DNA from: Arion vulgaris
Taxonomy: Eukaryota > Mollusca > Gastropoda > Stylommatophora > Arionidae
DNA: 64,000 nt
Assembly: GCA_020796225.1 (NCBI GenBank)
Contig: CM036758.1
Span: 65,131,774-65,195,773, forward strand
Direction of reading: 5' to 3'
In this document: piece after piece, positions 11,580 to 21,224 of the stretch
Layout of the letters: every line of letters begins with the position of its first letter
Numbering within the stretch: position 1 is the stretch's first letter
Made by a program: the position numbers and the translations under genes
Notes under the pieces: generated by a model
Databases searched by the model: none
The model's input: the letters and a program-made list of their open reading frames with translations, nothing else
Told to the model about the DNA's origin: nothing

Positions 11580-12000
11580 AAAATAAAGTGTATGGGTCAG
11601 AAACATGGCGAACGATTATATAACGCACACATTGCAAACATTCATCACCTGGTGTATGCGCAGAATAGGGGAACTGAGATGGTATGATAAGGTCACAAAT
11701 GAAGAACTTATCTAGAGAACACCACAGATTTCAGTGAACCAAGAGGTTAAAAAACAAAGACGATGGCGCTGTGTAGGATACACTTTGAGAAAACCAGAGG
11801 GGAATATTTAACAAGACGGGACCTTTCCTGGAACCCACAGCTACAGAGAAAAAAAGGAAGGCCTATAAAGACATGGATACGAGATTTGGAGGCAGAGATC
11901 AACAATATAAAGAAGAACTGGAGGAGCTGCAGGAGGTAGCTAGAGCTATGAAGACTTGGCTTGAGTTGGTTGAGCTGTCTATGCCCCATTCCGGTTAAAT
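11580..12000 (+). pseudogene. LINE-b 3' end (post-RT region)
   Basis: Broken frames give YGSETWRTI (about 11590), RWYDKVTNEEL (about 11680), VGYTLRKPEG (about 11775), RDLSWNPQLQRKKGRPIKTW (about 11818) and a long Glu/Lys-rich helix ending near 11990. This matches the region downstream of the RT palm in RTE-like elements. Stops and frameshifts abound. The GATAGATAGAG run after 12000 looks like its tail. Confidence 0.75.
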
Positions 12001-12084
12001 AGGCAGAGATAGATAGAGACAGAGAGAGAGATACAGCAGACACATTCGCACGTTAGTAGTTGCTACGCTTTAGTTAATATACGC

Positions 12085-12240
12085 CTGTTTGATGAATAGT
12101 GATGAAATAGATGAAATATGATGGAAATAGTGAGAAATAGTGATGGTAGATGAAATATGATGAATGGATGAAAAGTGATAAATTGATGAAATAGTGATGG
12201 AAAGTATGAATAGTGATGAAATAGTAAAATAGTGATGAAA
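12085..12240. repeat. Degenerate GATGAAATAGT repeat
   Basis: Irregular tandem copies of about 10-20 bp built from GATGAAATAG, TGATGGAA and GATGAATAG. Overlapping minus-strand frames are Phe/His/Ile-rich and carry no meaning. Confidence 0.7.
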
Positions 12241-12284
12241 TTGAGCCCAGACGTCCCTGTGTTGTCGGGGCTCGAACTGAGAGC

Positions 12285-12537
12285 AAATAATAATAACACG
12301 GCGCGCTACAAGCCATGTCGTAAGAGGCGACTGAGGTAGGGGTCTAGGGAAGCTACACTAGTAAATAAAAAACGTCGCAGAAATTTGAAGTGCTGGCCTA
12401 CTTGTATATGCACAACGTGCACAATGTGCACAACGTGCACAACGTCAATCGTTCTTGGGCTCAGATCATGTACAAATCACAGAAAGGGTGTTAACAAGTG
12501 GTCGATATAGAGCGTTCGAAGGAGAAGTAGAAAAAAA
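12285..12537 (+). mobile_element. SINE-1 copy
   Basis: Core CATGTCGTAAGAGGCGACTG at 12314, then GTCTAGGGAAGCTACACTAG, AAATAAAAAACGTCGCAGAA, GTGCTGGCCTACTTGTA, TGGTCGATATAGAGCGTTCG and a purine tail. A short internal CACAACGTGCACAATG is tandemly repeated at 12412-12442. Confidence 0.85.
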
Positions 12538-12539
12538 AA

Positions 12540-13235
12540 AGATTGAATCCAGAAAAAAATATGTCTGGAGTAATAATACTATATTGTCTAGTTATGAAAT
12601 ATTAATAGACACCGTCATGGTTTTACTGTATTCAAGATCTCTTGTAACAAGGCAACTATGTCTCTAGTAACAACGCAACCATGTCTCTAGTATCTGTACA
12701 CTGCTAGGATGAGCTATAATTGCTGGATTGCTATGACTGAGTGGTATGTCTGAGGATGCTGTTGGCACTTGTACAGTCATATATGAGCTTGAGTCTTGGA
12801 CTTCTTTAGAAGGCATACACGTTTAAGAGAAATGAACGTGACTTTGGGAAAGATAGAAGTGGTCACATGATGATGAATACATTTTTCTTTATACAACCTC
12901 ACGTCTACAACTTACATCATATCTCGATCTTTGCTTCTGAACTATAATCGATAGTTCTCAAGATCAAATGGTATGTTTAGCGATTTTTGCTGAATAGACA
13001 CGGTTGAATAGTAATGAAGATTTTATTTATTTGCAACTAGACGCTTTCTCGACACATCTACATTGAAGCACGCACATGTATTACATTCATTATTAAGCTC
13101 ACAGACGTGTTAATAGCTTGTTTCGATAATTTATTGAGATTACTTGACATTTCATGTGTTATATGTTGATATGTAGATTATTGTCCGTATTTTGATCGAA
13201 GCTTTGATGCTGTTGATATCTTCAATAACTCATTG
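12540..13235. other. Unclassified AT-rich DNA
   Basis: No coding region, array or known element recognised. Confidence 0.4.
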
Positions 13236-13525
13236 TCCTTTCTTCTTCAAACGTTCCATATCGACCACTTATTCATCATTCGTTGTGATTTGTATGTCAT
13301 CTGATCCTAAGAGAAATTTTACACTGTGCTAGTTATGCGCCTACAGTAGGCCATCACATCCGAATTCTGCGACGTTTTTTATTTACAAGGGTAGTTTCCC
13401 TAAGCTCCTACCTACGACCTACTCTATAAATTTAGAAGGTGGTGCCCTACCTCAGTCGTCCCTTACGACATCATTCTGAAGTTACATTGTTACTATTATT
13501 TTCTCTCCTTGCAGGTCGCGGCCAC
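13236..13525 (-). mobile_element. SINE-1 copy
   Basis: Tail-side CTTCTTCAAACGTTCCATAT, then GTGCTAGTTATGCGCCTAC, AAGGGTAGTTTCCCTAAG and a diverged core CAGTCGTCCCTTACGACATC at about 13455, ending near CTTGCAGGTCGCGG. A 40-base insertion relative to other copies lies around 13420-13445. Confidence 0.8.
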
Positions 13526-13568
13526 ATACGGGTAAGTCAGTGTCCCTAACTCTGATTGTACACTGAAA

Positions 13569-13888
13569 CAGTGGTTCTAAAAAATTGTTGATGTCGGGGC
13601 ACACTTGACGTCCGACACGAAAATCTTGGGCGCAATATACACAAACAACTTAGTAAATAAGATGCAAAAAGTAAATAAATACAGACATAATTGGAACCTG
13701 CTACGGAAATGTATTCATCATTTAAGTTCTGCCTGTGAGAAGCATGGGAATGATGTGTCTTGGCGATTTTTTACCCAAGGACCAACTGGCACCGCGTTGC
13801 CGACCCCTGATCTGGGATTTTCTAGGGCGCACCTAGGAATGTCATGATACACACTGGTGCTCCTGGGCACACACTTTGAGAACCACTT
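13569..13888. mobile_element. Non-autonomous hAT-like MITE
   Basis: The left end CAGTGGTTCTAAA and the right end TTTGAGAACCACTT are inverted copies of CAGTGGTTCT(C)AAA, the terminal inverted repeat typical of Charlie/Tip100-type hAT elements. The subterminal GGGCACAC near both ends supports this. The interior has no transposase. The 8-bp target duplication expected for hAT is not recognisable, so the copy is old or the ends have eroded. Confidence 0.6.
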
Positions 13889-14230
13889 CTTTAACAAGAT
13901 AGCATATATACATTGATTGAAGTTATCATCTGTATTGTATATTGATTGCCGTTTCAATCATTCATTCAAGTACATTTCCAGTGTTACGTCCGTTATTTGT
14001 CTTCAATTCATCAATCTATTGGACACTCATCTCGTCTAGTATACATTTAATTATTTCATTCTCTTCTTTATCAAAGGATTTCCATTGATATCCTCAATAT
14101 GCTATCTATTTACATTTAGAATAGGTAGTTCTTAATCTGGAACATTTTAGTGAAACTGCCAGGCAGAAACGTATTAGTTACCAATATCTGGAATTAAACT
14201 ACCTTTTGTATGTAGTATTGTTATAACGAA
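13889..14230. other. Unclassified AT-rich DNA
   Basis: Nothing recognised. Confidence 0.4.
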
Positions 14231-14840
14231 GCAATGCGAGAGATTGATAGTATTTTGAGATTAGAGGATTACTATGCCCTTTCATTGAATGCAATTACTT
14301 ACGTCAGATTTAAGTTACTACGTAATACAGAGGTGGTTACTTGGTTGACATCTCATAATTACTCTCGTGTTTTCATACTCAGTGACTCCATGAGCATGAT
14401 TCGTAAAGTCGAATCAAGAATGGTGAGACAAAACTGGGTGGAGGTACTAGTACAGACAACGATCAGAGAAATTCCCTTCATTTTTGTTCTTGGACACGCG
14501 GGAGTCAGAGGTAATGAACAAGCTAATAGATTGGCTGGTATGGCTACAATATTAGAAGGAGCTGCCATAAACAGACACGACATTCTTAACGCTTTCAGAG
14601 AGTCCTTCCCAAGAAAGGAGTTTCAAGGTTGTGAATCCCAGTTGCTGACCAGATTGATTGAGTGTCGATATTGGTGTAACCCGAAAAGAACGACATACTA
14701 AATATGAAAAGAGATTGATTAATCCACATCGAATTGGCGTATTGGGGTGCTGGACGCTGCTGGATTTGTTGAGGGAGAGATCGGATCACATATGAACGTT
14801 TCCAGAGTGCCATGATTCTAGACCTCGTATAACTGATACA
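14231..14840 (+). pseudogene. LINE-d 3' end with RNase H domain
   Basis: An uninterrupted stretch of 155 codons (14234-14698) contains an RNase H-like core: VFILSDSMSMIRKVESRM (about 14370) and FVLGHAGVRGNEQANRLAG (14486-14540). In RNase H of LINEs the second motif is normally NExADxLA. Here the catalytic Asp position is Asn, so the domain is probably inactive. Beyond the stop the homology continues as HRIGVLG and TLLDLLRE. A minus-strand relative at 22875-23335 keeps the Asp. Confidence 0.8.
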
Positions 14841-14936
14841 TGTGTTTCATTTGCACGAGCATGTTTACATGTGTATATTTACTATAGTCCGTTCAACTTG
14901 TCATGAACACAGATAAAAATGTGTATGTTTACTAGT

Positions 14937-15410
14937 AATAATAATAATAATAGCCGTCCATCGCAAGCGATGATGACATCAGCCTCAGACGTGTGCTGCT
15001 GCATTTCTCTGGTGTGTGTGCGTAGAGTCCTATCATAGAACACAATCCCCTACCACAGGTGGAGTATACATGATCAAGGTTAGCCATGTGGGTGTTGTGT
15101 ATTCTGTATTTTCACACAGCTCGTTTTCTTTGTGTCTCAGAGGCACGATGATTCTTGGCCATGCGAGTTCCTCTTGTGTTGTTACAGTGCCACATTTGGC
15201 GATCTTGTGCAATGGATTCCCAACACGCGATGTCTATATCGAAGCATTTCAGACACTTTAAGAATGTCTTTAAAACGTTTGTAGTTGTGTGTAGTTGTCT
15301 GAAACTGTAGCTTCCGCTGTATTTTGATTATAGTGAGGAAAAGTTGCGCTATTCGTCAACCTCACTCTCTCGTCCAGGACTATCTGTATCCAGGGGCAAG
15401 TCAAGTCGAG
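14937..15410 (-). pseudogene. LINE-f 3' end with C2H2-like terminus
   Basis: Minus-strand translation gives YKRFKDIL, a frameshift, then KCLKCFDIDIACWESIAQDR (about 15245-15190), RGTRMAKNHRASETQRKRAV (about 15175-15115), one in-frame stop, and a terminal zinc-finger-like STCGRGLCSMIGLYAHTPEK followed by Cys near 15060-15005. The order of Trp/Gln-Asp-Arg helix, basic stretch and C-x-x-C-type finger ending in 'SxIGLxxH' is typical of the C-terminus of some Jockey-clade LINEs. An (ATT)n tail is visible on + as AATAATAATAATAATAG at 14936-14952. Confidence 0.75.
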
Positions 15411-15613
15411 ACGACTAGAGGTGCAGTACCATATGCATGTTTACTAGTACATGTGTTGGTACTGTGATGTCTACTTTTACCGTTTACACAATATTCTGTC
15501 TTCTACAACTTTGTATTGCGAGACACTGATGTATGCTCATCTGTGAAAGTTCATGTTAAGCGTTCCACTTCTCTTTGTGAAAGATTATGTTGATCAAATC
15601 TGTAAAATAGCTT

Positions 15614-15856
15614 GAAAATCGTGGCATATCCTAAAGGACGTAGCCATCAACCACAGTAAACGAGTCATTGATTTTCTAGGCACCACTTATACGCTCAGTA
15701 GTTTGCCATTGCTTTCTGAACGGTGAGGTCTATTTTTACCTTTGTAAAAATCCCACGGAAACGAATTTGCTTCCAAACTTGCCCACCGTGGGGTTTGAAC
15801 CAGGTACGCTTGGGTCTGTGATCGAGCGCACTACCGCTTGAGCTACAGACGCTCAC
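15614..15856 (-). mobile_element. SINE-4 copy with 11-bp target-site duplication
   Basis: Flanked by TAAAATAGCTT at 15603-15613 and 15857-15867. On the minus strand the head is GTCTGTAGCTCAAGCGGTAG (A-box) and CCTGGTTCAAACCCCAC (B-box), followed by a body that ends GGATATGCCACG. The cloverleaf is imperfect and the element continues for 170 bases after the tRNA part, so it is a SINE rather than a tRNA gene. A second copy lies at 24866-25082. Confidence 0.9.
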
Positions 15857-15904
15857 TAAAATAGCTTACACAAGTTAAAAGAATAAAATCATAATAACTA
15901 AATA

Positions 15905-16045
15905 AAGAGAGATCTTACAGAAGTTGCAGGAGCAACAATGAAGGGTTATTGGTTATCTTACTGGAGTTGTAGTACCAACATGGAAGGGTTATTGTTTATC
16001 TTACTGGAGTTGTAGGAGCAGCAAGGAAGGGTTATTGGTTATTAG
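15905..16045. repeat. Degenerate repeat of about 47 bp, 3 copies
   Basis: AGAAGTTGCAGGAGCAACAA, then GAAGGGTTATTGGTTATCTT, recurs as GGAGTTGTAGTACCAAC and GGAGTTGTAGGAGCAGC. Confidence 0.8.
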
Positions 16046-16210
16046 TTATTGGTTACTGAACTGATGTCACAGCCCTTTGTGCAGACCCATAGGTGCTCAG
16101 TCTCCATCCATATATATCAAAGGTTATGCATACTGATGGTTCATGCTGCTGGCTGTTTCTAACACACTTCTCTTACTGACTTTGTGTGGTTGTCAGCCGT
16201 CCCAACATTG
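16046..16210 (+). repeat. Dispersed repeat, copy 1 of 2
   Basis: TTGGTTACT, CAGACCCATAGGTGCTCAGT, GCATACTGATGGTTC and ACACACTTCTC align in order with 33790-33960. Identity is moderate. No coding frame is visible; the family is unknown to me. Confidence 0.6.
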
Positions 16211-17200
16211 ACATATTTATCAATTCTCTGCGAGAGAAAGATAATTATTTAGCTGTAAACCGTCCAAACACCGGCACATTTCACAATTTCCTGGAAGCTA
16301 TTTGAGTGGATGTCAGTTAATCACTGTGCTAATAAACTTCTCATGGGTACGGTGAGCAAATGGACTTTGGGATGGCTGCTGCAGCGGAGGACAGAGCATA
16401 CATAGCAATGCCCAATGTACCATGACGTCGATAGCATAACATAAAACAATATAACATAATATAGCATCACTGTGCTAAAAATTTCATCAAATTGCTCAAA
16501 GTGACTTAAGTGGCTGTCAGCTGCCCAAATATCGGAAATTCATCAATTTCCTGGAAGCTACATGAGTGGTTGCTAGTTATTAACTGTGCTAACACTTTCA
16601 TCAATTTACTAAGAGAAACTTGAGTGGGGCTGCTAGTTATTAACTGTGCTAACACTTTCATCAATTTACTAAGAGAAACTTGAGTGGGGCTGCTAGTTAT
16701 TAACTGTGCTAACACTTTTATCAAATTGCATAGAGAGAGATGAGGTGCCTTAGAAGAGCTGTAAGTGTGACAATAAGAGACAAAATTAGAAATGAAGAAA
16801 TCAGAAGACTGGATGTGAAACCAGTCATGCAATTCATAAAAGAGCAACAGCTTCAATGGTTTGGGCACCCGACAAGAATGCCCTGGTATCGCCTACAAAA
16901 GAGCAACAAAGAAAAAGTATAATGAGTTCAAAGTAAGAGGAAGACAAAGCAAAAAAATGGAGTGACGGAATCAAGAACAACCTTACGAAAATGAATATCA
17001 GCTTACAACACACACACGATCACTACGCCCCCTACACTTCTATAAAGGAGTAAATGGTAGAAGAGAAGAAGAAGAAGCATAGAGCGAGATCCGAGTGGCT
17101 GCTATATATTAACCGTGCTAACAGTTTCATCAATTTGCTAAGAGAGACGTGAGTGACTGTCAGCAGTCCAACCATCGACAAATGAATCGTTTTACTGAAA
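16211..17200. repeat. Degenerate 59-60-bp repeat, split by a LINE
   Basis: Units such as TGCTAGTTATTAACTGTGCT, AACACTTTCATCAATTTACT, AAGAGAAACTTGAGTGGGG are clear at 16560-16740 (two nearly identical neighbours at 16628 and 16688). Decayed units extend left to about 16200 and right from 17088 to 17200. The run is interrupted by the LINE-c insertion at 16742-17076. Confidence 0.8.
16742..17076 (+). pseudogene. LINE-c 3' end inserted in a tandem array, TSD visible
   Basis: Flanking copies GCATAGAGAGAGAT (16728-16741) and GCATAGAGCGAGAT (17077-17090) match at 13 of 14 bases. The insert encodes CLRRAVSVTIRDKIRNEEIR, FIKEQQLQWFGHPTRMPWYR (to about 16890) and, after a stop, KEFKVRGRQ and a Lys-rich end, then a GAAGAAGAAGAA tail. 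It is a strongly 5'-truncated copy of the region after the RT palm. Confidence 0.88.
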
Positions 17201-17209
17201 GAGACTGGG

Positions 17210-17455
17210 GGACTGCCTAGAGTAGTTGATAGTAGCTCGGCCTGTTAGCTGTGAGACGCCTCATAGCTCGGGTTCGAACCTACTGTCCGGCATTTGTTCG
17301 AGTCCCTGGTCTTACTCAGGACGATAACATGAGTACCTCTGAAGTCGGAGAAAATCTGCCTGTATGGCGAGGAATACTAATTACGAGTACATTGAGCACA
17401 CGGCTGTCAGTGTAAAGTAATTTACAATGTGCACGCTGCTGCCATTGTAAGAAAT
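17210..17455 (+). mobile_element. tRNA-headed SINE (single copy here)
   Basis: Head: AGTAGCTCGGCCTGTTAGCT (A-box-like) and CTCGGGTTCGAACCTACTGT (B-box). The body continues TACCTCTGAAGTCGG and AATTTACAATGTGCACGCTG. No second copy is recognised in this window, so the assignment rests on the promoter boxes and the tRNA-unrelated extension. Confidence 0.5.
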
Positions 17456-18015
17456 TGGAAAAACGGATTTTCACGCAAAAATCAGTTTCAGAGATGAAAC
17501 TTCGTCTAAGTTGAAAGCGGAGGAAAGAGAAAAAAAAAAAAGAGACTCAAGTGTCTGTTTTTTCATATATATCCGTTATCAAAGTTTACAGATACTTGTT
17601 TTAAAATTGTTGTACCGTCCAGGCGGTCGCAAATGTATATGTTGCTAATAGATTATCCCTTAATAATGGTGTTGCCATAACTGTTTCTCTCTCTTAGTCA
17701 TGAATGCTCATCTCGATCAGTGTCAAGGCACATCTAGTGTTTATTCAGGGTCTCACAGACGTGTTTGTACAACGCAATCAAATGTATCGACACTGGATCA
17801 ATACGCTTCTCACAACAGAATTTGTCACGGGAGAACTCGGTAGGAATTCTTAACCTCGATGTTCCAGGCATCACAATTATAAATCAGTCAGACATAATCT
17901 TGCATGTTCTAGTCAAAGAATAACGATTTGTGTTTTCCTATCTAGTGAATCTTGTTGATATAGTTGTACTTTGAAGGAAATCACATTTTACGCAGACTTG
18001 ATGATGTGGAATTGA
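17456..18015. other. Unclassified DNA
   Basis: AT-rich with an A-run at 17530-17540 that may be the tail of the preceding SINE. Nothing else recognised. Confidence 0.4.
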
Positions 18016-18115
18016 AACAGGTATAAGCATAGCTAAAGATCGGCGATAGAGTTAGTGCACTCATTTCTTAGGCGCTTGGTCCGGGTTCAATTTCACAGTG
18101 AACAGTAGATGACGC
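18016..18115 (+). mobile_element. tRNA-like SINE head fragment
   Basis: GGCGATAGAGTTAGTGCACT (A-box-like) and GGTCCGGGTTCAATTTC (B-box-like) at tRNA spacing. The head resembles those at 18565 and 22772. Confidence 0.4.
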
Positions 18116-18124
18116 ATATCGTCG

Positions 18125-18335
18125 TGAGTTCTGGGGCCATAATCATTGACATAATCATCATTATCAAGTAGCTTATCTCTTCCGGAACTTGGCTTCCATG
18201 ACAGCAGTCCTGAAAAACTCTGTTCTGTGCAAGTTGACCGGCGTCAGCAGCAATAATTCTCAGATCGTCAAAGACATCTTGCATCCACCGTCTTCAAGGT
18301 CTTCCTCTCATTCTTCTTCAAGGCACCATTCTCTC
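18125..18335 (-). pseudogene. LINE-a 3' end (minus)
   Basis: The inverted tail ATCATCATTATCAAGTAGCT leads into a minus-strand frame reading MQDVFDDLRIIAADAGQLA, equivalent to WIQDVTDGLSM..AGHLA of other LINE-a copies. About 200 bp survive. Confidence 0.7.
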
Positions 18336-18554
18336 AAAAAATATCTTCTCTGTGCATTCATTGACACAATGCAAACTAAATATCACGTACTACGTTGCAT
18401 TAACGCATACGCCGCTGCTTTTCATTGATAAATAAATAATGAAATTGAAAATATGGAACTTGAACGAGATTTCAGCAACGTTAGAATTATACATAAACAA
18501 AACAAATTCAAACATTGTCTTATATAAGATGCAACGTAATGTATGCTGACCAGC
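18336..18554. other. Unclassified DNA
   Basis: AT-rich. Nothing recognised. Confidence 0.35.
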
Positions 18555-18735
18555 TTTAGAAGCGGAAAACCGAGATAGAGTAGTGATTATAACACTGGCT
18601 TTGTAGGTGCGTAGTCCTAGGATCAATTTCGACAAAATAAGTGTTGTTTTTTCCAACCACAATGTCTGTCAGGTCAACCCATGCTCCGTTGGTATCAGAG
18701 AAACAATTGGCCGGAGTGATACTGACAATACTACC
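18555..18735 (+). mobile_element. SINE-5-like copy, partial
   Basis: Head: CCGAGATAGAGTAGTGATTA and AGTCCTAGGATCAATTTC. Body: TTGGTATCAGAGAAACAATT and GGAGTGATACTGACAATACT, comparable to GGTACCAGACATGCTCTGG and CGTGATGCTGACCACATC of the copy at 7660. It ends at a short tandem repeat. Confidence 0.5.
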
Positions 18736-18814
18736 AAAAGTAAATAGTTGACTCAAGTACCGACGGGAATTACTACCAAAAGTAAATAGTTGACTCAAGT
18801 ACCGACGGGAATTA
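18731..18814. repeat. 42-bp duplication, 2 copies
   Basis: ACTACCAAAAGTAAATAGTT, GACTCAAGTACCGACGGGAA, TT occurs at 18731 and again at 18773 without change. Confidence 0.95.
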
Positions 18815-19235
18815 TCATATTTCTTAATATACTCTATATTTTATACTGAATTGTTTTAAAACCCTTAAACGTTTGATTATTAAGAATATCTCATTTATAA
18901 ATACGAAATTATATAACTCATGAACTGGCCGTTTTTGTGTGTTAGTGTGATGCATTTAAATACATATAATATGTGTTACCTAATGCCAAATATTTGACAA
19001 TTTCAAAACAGATTTAAAAAAACCAAAAAACAGGAAATAATTATATATGTTTAAGGCGTTTAACCTCATTGATTGAAGCATGCTTTTTTTGTTGTTCTTC
19101 TTCTGTGTTTGCCAGCAATGATTTCCTTTCGTAGACAGGAGCTTCGTATAGCTGTTCAGACTTATTTTTGCATGAAAAATTGCTTACTGTTTGTACGGTG
19201 TCCCTAGACATTCAGGTGAGCTTTCTCCAACTTCA
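18815..19235. other. Unclassified AT-rich DNA
   Basis: Nothing recognised. Confidence 0.4.
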
Positions 19236-19245
19236 GTGCTTTTGT

Positions 19246-19494
19246 CTTCTTCTTTGCGTTCGTTCATTACGATCAATTTTAATCACTCTTGTGATATGTT
19301 TGATCTTTGCCAAGAACATGAATACGTTACACATTGGTTTGGTAGCCCCCTAAACGCATAGACTTCTACACATTTAGGACACATGCATCCGATTTCACCC
19401 TATCCTCCTTTGTCGCCTCTTACGACATGCGTGGCAGGTAACAGTGGTTCTATTCTTTACACCCCAAATATGGGCCCCGGTAACCACTCGGCAT
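19246..19494 (-). mobile_element. SINE-1b copy with 10-bp target-site duplication
   Basis: GTGCTTTTGT stands at 19236-19245 and 19495-19504. On the minus strand the element starts CCGAGTGGTTACCGGGGCCC, passes through the shared core GCATGTCGTAAGAGGCGACA, then AAATCGGATGCATGTGTCC and AACATATCACAAGAGTG, and ends in a GAAGAAG tail. Body about 249 bp. It shares only the core and tail style with SINE-1; the flanking segments differ. Confidence 0.9.
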
Positions 19495-19734
19495 GTGCTT
19501 TTGTTAAATCGGCATTTCTGATCATGCTGCCATTTTGGACGTTCTCTACAGACAGCTCTTTACAAAGTATTCGACAATGATATATACCCTCAAATTATTG
19601 TAGTTATAATTTGTCATAATTAATCTTGTTTTCTTATGCCTATTTTGTTCTATTGCGTACTTCATATCCTTCTTTCAACTTCTTGTTTGTATGTTGCATA
19701 TATTGTGAGCATATCAAAAGTCGTGAAGTTTTGT

Positions 19735-19935
19735 AGAACATCATTATGAAAGAAAGCATCTAGGCAAAGATAAGGAGAAGAAGTAAAACGGAGAAGATGG
19801 ATTTAGGATGGAACTGATGACTTGAGCATGGAAGCTGCGGATGCTGGTCATCTGTCCTATGAGAGAAAGAGAAAATTCGAAGGACTGTTAGGGTGGGAAA
19901 GTTTTGCTCAGAACAAGCTGTTGGATGATGATATC
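19735..19935 (+). pseudogene. LINE-a 3' end
   Basis: Frames give RRRWI(*)DGTDDLSMEA..AGHLSYER and, out of frame, GKVLLRTSCW, then a GGATGATGAT tail. GGAGAAGATGGATTTAGGAT and TCCTATGAGAGAAAGAG identify the family. Confidence 0.75.
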
Positions 19936-20042
19936 ATTTATATTGGTTTATATTGCTAACTTATACATGCAGCAAACAATGTATTACGTTTGTTTTCTTA
20001 TATACATTTCTATGCATTGACTTTTATTTCATTCATACTTTA
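19936..20042. other. Unclassified AT-rich DNA
   Basis: Short spacer. Nothing recognised. Confidence 0.3.
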
Positions 20043-20177
20043 ATTGTTTATCATATTCTTAGCACTTTTAATAAAACCATAGCTATGATTGTTTATCATA
20101 TTCTTATCACTTTTAATAAAACTATAGCTATGTTAGTTTATCATATTCTTAGCACTTTTAATAAAACCATAGCTATG
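20043..20177. repeat. 45-bp tandem repeat, 3 copies
   Basis: TTGTTTATCATATTCTTAGC, ACTTTTAATAAAACCATAGC, TATGA, three times with three substitutions. The frame through it stays open because 45 is a multiple of three. Confidence 0.93.
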
Positions 20178-20607
20178 ATTTCCAGTGACGATCGGATATT
20201 GATTGTGTCAATAATAATATCAAATACTATTGGAAGCCACAATAAAGGATCTAGACAGGGTCATAAACCTGTCAATCATGTCTATAGGTCAGCAAGGTTC
20301 AATACGAAATGAGTTGGTGGTATATATATATAGTCTCCAGGGTCGTAGGTGGATGTATTGTTCTCGTCATGGGCAAGTTTGAGATAACCGAAATGACGGA
20401 CTGATTTCTAACGCGCTCAGGACTTGGGGCATGCTACCTCCGTGGTCTCAGATAAGATAAGGCCGGCGGGCTCAGGTGAAAATTCTAGGAAAACAGAATA
20501 CTACCATTGCTTGATCTTGCATTCCAGTAGTATTGCATACAGACTATGTCATTTTAAAAATAGCATAACATGCTAAATCATTGTTACATTATGCAACAAG
20601 TTAAGTT
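20178..20607. other. Unclassified DNA
   Basis: No coding region. GGATCTAGACAGGG and TAACGCGCTCAGGAC hint at decayed repeats, but I cannot assign them. Confidence 0.35.
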
Positions 20608-20690
20608 TAACAGTAAGGGATATCAATATTATTTAACACTAAGGGATATCAATATTTTTAACACTAAGGGATGTCAATATTATTTAACAA
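20608..20690. repeat. 28-bp tandem repeat, 3 copies
   Basis: AACACTAAGGGATATCAATA, TTATTT, three imperfect units. Confidence 0.85.
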
Positions 20691-20748
20691 TTTTCAATAA
20701 ATAACAAATGTACTCGTAGAATTGTGTACAATTGCAGAATATGTTACA

Positions 20749-20993
20749 CGACCGAGTGGTTACCGGGGCCCAAATTTGTGGTGTAAAGAATAGAACCACT
20801 GTTCCCTGCCATGCATGTCGTAAGAGGCGACTAAGGAGGTGTGGCTGAAATCGGATGCACATGTCCTAAACATGTAGAAGTCTATTCATTTAGGTGCCTA
20901 CCAAACCAATGTATACACATTCTTGGCAAAGATCAAACATATCACAAAGAGTGATTAAAATTGGTCGTAAAGAACAAACGCAAAGAAGAAGAA
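20749..20993 (+). mobile_element. SINE-1b copy with 12-bp target-site duplication
   Basis: GAATATGTTACA flanks the element at 20737-20748 and 20994-21005. It starts CGACCGAGTGGTTACCGGGG, has the core ATGTCGTAAGAGGCGACTAA at 20816, then GAAATCGGATGCACATGTCC, TTCTTGGCAAAGATCAAACA, TATCACAAAGAGTGATTAAA and a GAAGAAGAA tail. Full length, about 245 bp, and the cleanest copy for defining the family. Confidence 0.95.
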
Positions 20994-21005
20994 GAATATG
21001 TTACA

Positions 21006-21224
21006 ACGTTCTATTAAACAACTATAGAAAAACCAGCCCATTAAACAGGAATTTTGGTTTTCCCGTCTGAGGTAGTCGGTCTTATGTTGCCGGAGCTCAC
21101 GCTCCCACTTTAATTAGGAAATAACAGCGCAAGGATTGAGTTTATTAGTACCAGATAGAAGAGTCATGTATATATAGAAGATATATATATATATGATAGA
21201 CAAATTATGTATCCTGAGTAGACA
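21006..21224. other. Unclassified DNA with short (AT)n
   Basis: Includes GATATATATATATATATG at about 21180. Nothing else recognised. Confidence 0.35.

Noticed and set aside
15780..15856. Possible tRNA gene (minus strand)
   Set aside because: A- and B-boxes are present, but the cloverleaf arms pair poorly and the sequence continues as a 243-bp SINE with a target-site duplication and a second copy at 24866.
16340..16460. Another LINE 3' end between array units
   Set aside because: GGGATGGCTGCTGCAGCGGA and nearby sequence hint at one, but there is no motif, tail or duplication clear enough to call.
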